In this document: positions 5,899 through 7,685 of the stretch, one piece after another
Layout of the letters: every line of letters begins with the position of its first letter
Position numbering within the stretch: the first letter of the stretch is position 1
From: Mesorhizobium sp.
Lineage (GTDB): Bacteria > Pseudomonadota > Alphaproteobacteria > Rhizobiales > Rhizobiaceae
Direction of reading: 5' to 3'
Length of the DNA: 7,685 nucleotides
NCBI GenBank assembly: GCA_019509685.1
Contig: JAEKLU010000188.1
Coordinates: forward strand, 1 to 7,685
The notes under the pieces: model-generated
Seen by the model: the letters and a program-made list of their open reading frames with translations, nothing else
What the model was told of the DNA's origin: nothing
Databases searched by the model: none
Translations under genes and position numbers: made by a program

Positions 5899-7209
5899 TC
5901 AGAGGATGAATCGCGACAGGTCGGTGTTGCGCGACAGGTCGCCGACATGCTTTTCCACATAGGCGGCGTCGATGGTGACGGCGGTGCCGTTGCGATCGGG
6001 CGCATCGTAGGAAATCTCGTCCAGCACGCGCTCCATCACCGTCTGCAGGCGCCTGGCGCCGATGTTCTCGACGCTGGCGTTGAGATCGACGGCGATACCG
6101 GCGAGCGAATCGATGGCGTCATCGGTAAAGGTCAGCTCGACGCCTTCGGTCTTCATCAGCGCGATGTACTGCTTGATCAGGCTTGCCTCGGTCTCGGTCA
6201 GGATGCGGACGAAATCCGACTTTTCCAGCGCCCGCAATTCGACGCGGATCGGCAGGCGGCCCTGCAATTCCGGCAAAAGGTCGGACGGCTTCGACACGTG
6301 GAACGCGCCGGACGCGATGAACAGGATATGGTCGGTTTTCACCGCCCCATATTTGGTCGCGACCGTCGTGCCTTCGACCAGGGGCAGCAGGTCGCGCTGC
6401 ACGCCCTCACGCGAAGGACCGCCCGAAATGTCGCTCCTGGCGGCGATCTTGTCGATCTCGTCAAGGAAGACGATGCCGTCATTTTCGGCCGATTCCAGCG
6501 CCCTGCGCACCACTTCATCCTGGTCGAGCAGCTTGTCGGACTCGTCGCTGATGAGCAGCGCGTAGGAATCGCGCACCGTGGTCTTGCGGGTCTTGGTCTT
6601 GCGGCCGCCCATCGCCTTCGACAGCATGTCGTTGATGTTGAGCACGCCGACATTGCCGCCTGGCATGCCGGGGATTTCGAAGCCAGGCATGCCACCATTG
6701 CCGGTGTCGGCCACCTCGATCTCGATCTCCTTGTCGTCGAGCTCGCCATCGCGCAGCTTCTTGCGGAAACTATCGCGCGTGGCCGGGCTCGCCGTCTTGC
6801 CGACCAGCGCTTCCAAAACCCGCTCCTCGGCATTGATCTGGGCGCGCGCGCCGACGTCCTCGCGCATTTTCTCACGCGTCAGGCCGATGGCGATCTCGAC
6901 GAGGTCGCGGATGATCTGCTCGACGTCGCGCCCGACATAGCCGACCTCGGTGAATTTGGTCGCCTCGACCTTGACGAAAGGCGCGCCGGCGAGCCGCGCC
7001 AGGCGGCGCGAGATTTCCGTCTTGCCGACGCCGGTCGGGCCGATCATCAGAATGTTCTTCGGCATCACCTCTTCGCGCATCTGGCCTTCCAGCTGCTGGC
7101 GGCGCCAGCGGTTGCGCAAGGCGATCGCCACGGCGCGCTTGGCGTCCTTCTGGCCGATGATGAAGCGGTCGAGTTCCGAAACGATTTCACGGGGAGAAAA
7201 GGTGCTCAT
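5899..7209 (-). CDS. hslU: ATP-dependent protease ATPase subunit HslU (ClpY)
   Basis: The protein is 436 aa, the normal length for HslU, the AAA+ unfoldase that feeds proteins into the HslV peptidase in the cytoplasm. The N-terminus [16 protein letters not shown] matches the family. Other motifs are Walker A GPTGVGKT (57-64), pore loop GYVG (90-93), an I-domain from about 111 to 240 including a Gly/Met-rich stretch (171-185), Walker B IVFLDEID (246-253), the conserved [19 protein letters not shown] (262-280), sensor-2 region IGARRLQ (383-389), and the C-terminal LSRFIL that docks into HslV. No key residue is missing. The frame stays open upstream to 7347, but [10 protein letters not shown] is the conserved start and lies 5 nt after the upstream stop. 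The ribosome binding site is poor (GTGGAA inside the end of the upstream gene), suggesting translational coupling. hslV is not in the window, and heat-shock promoter elements, if any, would lie further right. Confidence 0.97.
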   Translation of the reverse strand: MSTFSPREIVSELDRFIIGQKDAKRAVAIALRNRWRRQQLEGQMREEVMPKNILMIGPTGVGKTEISRRLARLAGAPFVKVEATKFTEVGYVGRDVEQIIRDLVEIAIGLTREKMREDVGARAQINAEERVLEALVGKTASPATRDSFRKKLRDGELDDKEIEIEVADTGNGGMPGFEIPGMPGGNVGVLNINDMLSKAMGGRKTKTRKTTVRDSYALLISDESDKLLDQDEVVRRALESAENDGIVFLDEIDKIAARSDISGGPSREGVQRDLLPLVEGTTVATKYGAVKTDHILFIASGAFHVSKPSDLLPELQGRLPIRVELRALEKSDFVRILTETEASLIKQYIALMKTEGVELTFTDDAIDSLAGIAVDLNASVENIGARRLQTVMERVLDEISYDAPDRNGTAVTIDAAYVEKHVGDLSRNTDLSRFIL

Positions 7210-7214
7210 AAGAC

Positions 7215-7685
7215 TCAAATTCCACTTTGCCACTGCTTGATGGACTCGAACGGATGCAGCAGCATGATCACGTTGAGCGTCAGATTGTCCCGGATGAGGT
7301 AGCCCGTGCCGAGCTCGAAGATGAGCGCCAGGGCCACGATCACCCATATAGGTAGCTTTCTGGCCATCACAAATCCCAGCGCCATGAACAGCGTGTCGGA
7401 CACCGAGTTGATGATCGAATCGCCGTAATAGCTGAGCGCGATCGTGCCGGAACGGTAGCGGTCGATGATGAAGGGGCTGTTTTCCAGGAGCTCCCAGCCG
7501 CCCTCGATCAGGACGGCGAAGGCCAGTCGCAATCCTATCGGCGAACGCGGGAACAGGAACCGCGCCAGCGCATAGAACAGGAAGCCGTGGATGATGTGCG
7601 AGAAGGTGTACCAGTCGGCGATGTGCTGGGAATTCTCCGAGCTGTTGACCACGCCATGCCAGAGCTTGACGTAGCCGCAGGTGCA
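7215..7685 (-). CDS. DUF2585 family membrane protein (5' end beyond window edge)
   Basis: The frame is open from the right edge to a TGA at 7217-7215, giving the last 156 residues. A GTG at 7652 is not the true start: the codons before it read [11 protein letters not shown], followed by [27 protein letters not shown], which I recognise as the conserved core of DUF2585. The full protein should be roughly 190 aa. Hydrophobic segments (visible residues about 31-46, 53-69, 97-112 and 113-129) suggest three or four membrane spans; charged motifs such as [17 protein letters not shown] and YYGDSIINS lie around them. The function of the family is unknown to me. Only 5 bp separate it from hslU on the same strand, so they are almost certainly one transcript. 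Confidence 0.87.
   Translation of the reverse strand, partial: CTCGYVKLWHGVVNSSENSQHIADWYTFSHIIHGFLFYALARFLFPRSPIGLRLAFAVLIEGGWELLENSPFIIDRYRSGTIALSYYGDSIINSVSDTLFMALGFVMARKLPIWVIVALALIFELGTGYLIRDNLTLNVIMLLHPFESIKQWQSGI

Noticed and set aside
5200..7302. Plus-strand 700-codon ORF, the longest in the window
   Set aside because: It lies antisense to hslU and the 117-aa gene and crosses the gap between them; its length results from GC-rich third positions. No domain is visible.
7215..7652. Complete 145-aa gene starting at GTG 7652
   Set aside because: The frame stays open to the window edge and the preceding codons ([11 protein letters not shown]) belong to the conserved family core, so the gene is partial rather than starting there.

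Overview
The window looks like chromosome of a rhizobial alphaproteobacterium, most likely Mesorhizobium or a close relative in the Hyphomicrobiales. The evidence is high GC content with GC-rich third codon positions, an hslU gene next to a DUF2585 gene and near a DUF1402 gene (DUF1402 is, as far as I recall, largely restricted to Rhizobiales), composite intergenic palindromes of a type common in rhizobia, and a cluster resembling mocDEF. The assignment comes from family recognition only; no search was run.

Left part (1-3600): a LacI-family regulator runs leftward off the window edge. It is divergent from a tight three-gene operon: a membrane diiron oxygenase of the fatty-acid desaturase superfamily (MocD-like), a small Rieske [2Fe-2S] ferredoxin (MocE-like) and an FAD/NAD(P)H ferredoxin reductase (MocF-like). 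Together they form a complete electron chain, NAD(P)H to reductase to Rieske ferredoxin to diiron oxygenase. In Sinorhizobium such genes are linked to catabolism of the rhizopine 3-O-methyl-scyllo-inosamine; the substrate here is inferred, not shown. The 163-bp divergent intergenic region carries four GATAG/CTATC half-sites that could be an operator.

Middle part (3601-5334): a small hypothetical gene carries a perfect 58-bp tandem duplication that shifts its frame and replaces its stop codon. It is followed by a DUF1402 gene on the minus strand, encoding a probably exported protein with three motifs resembling lytic transglycosylase motifs. Two composite palindromic mosaic elements (4000-4098 and 5062-5161) flank the DUF1402 gene in inverted orientation. 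One overlaps its stop codon and can act as its terminator; the other ends 12 nt before its start codon. Nothing further is recognisable in 5162-5334 or, apart from the small gene's start region, in 3601-3742.

Right part (5335-7685): all genes are on the minus strand. They are a 117-aa hypothetical protein, a 210-bp gap holding three hairpins (one a partial copy of the mosaic repeat), hslU (ATPase of the HslUV protease) and the 3' part of a DUF2585 membrane protein gene that enters from the right edge. DUF2585 and hslU are only 5 bp apart and probably co-translated. hslV is not in the window.

The most notable items are the MocDEF-like oxygenase system with its sugar-type regulator, the frame-shifting 58-bp duplication, the transglycosylase-like signature in DUF1402, and the paired mosaic elements around that gene.
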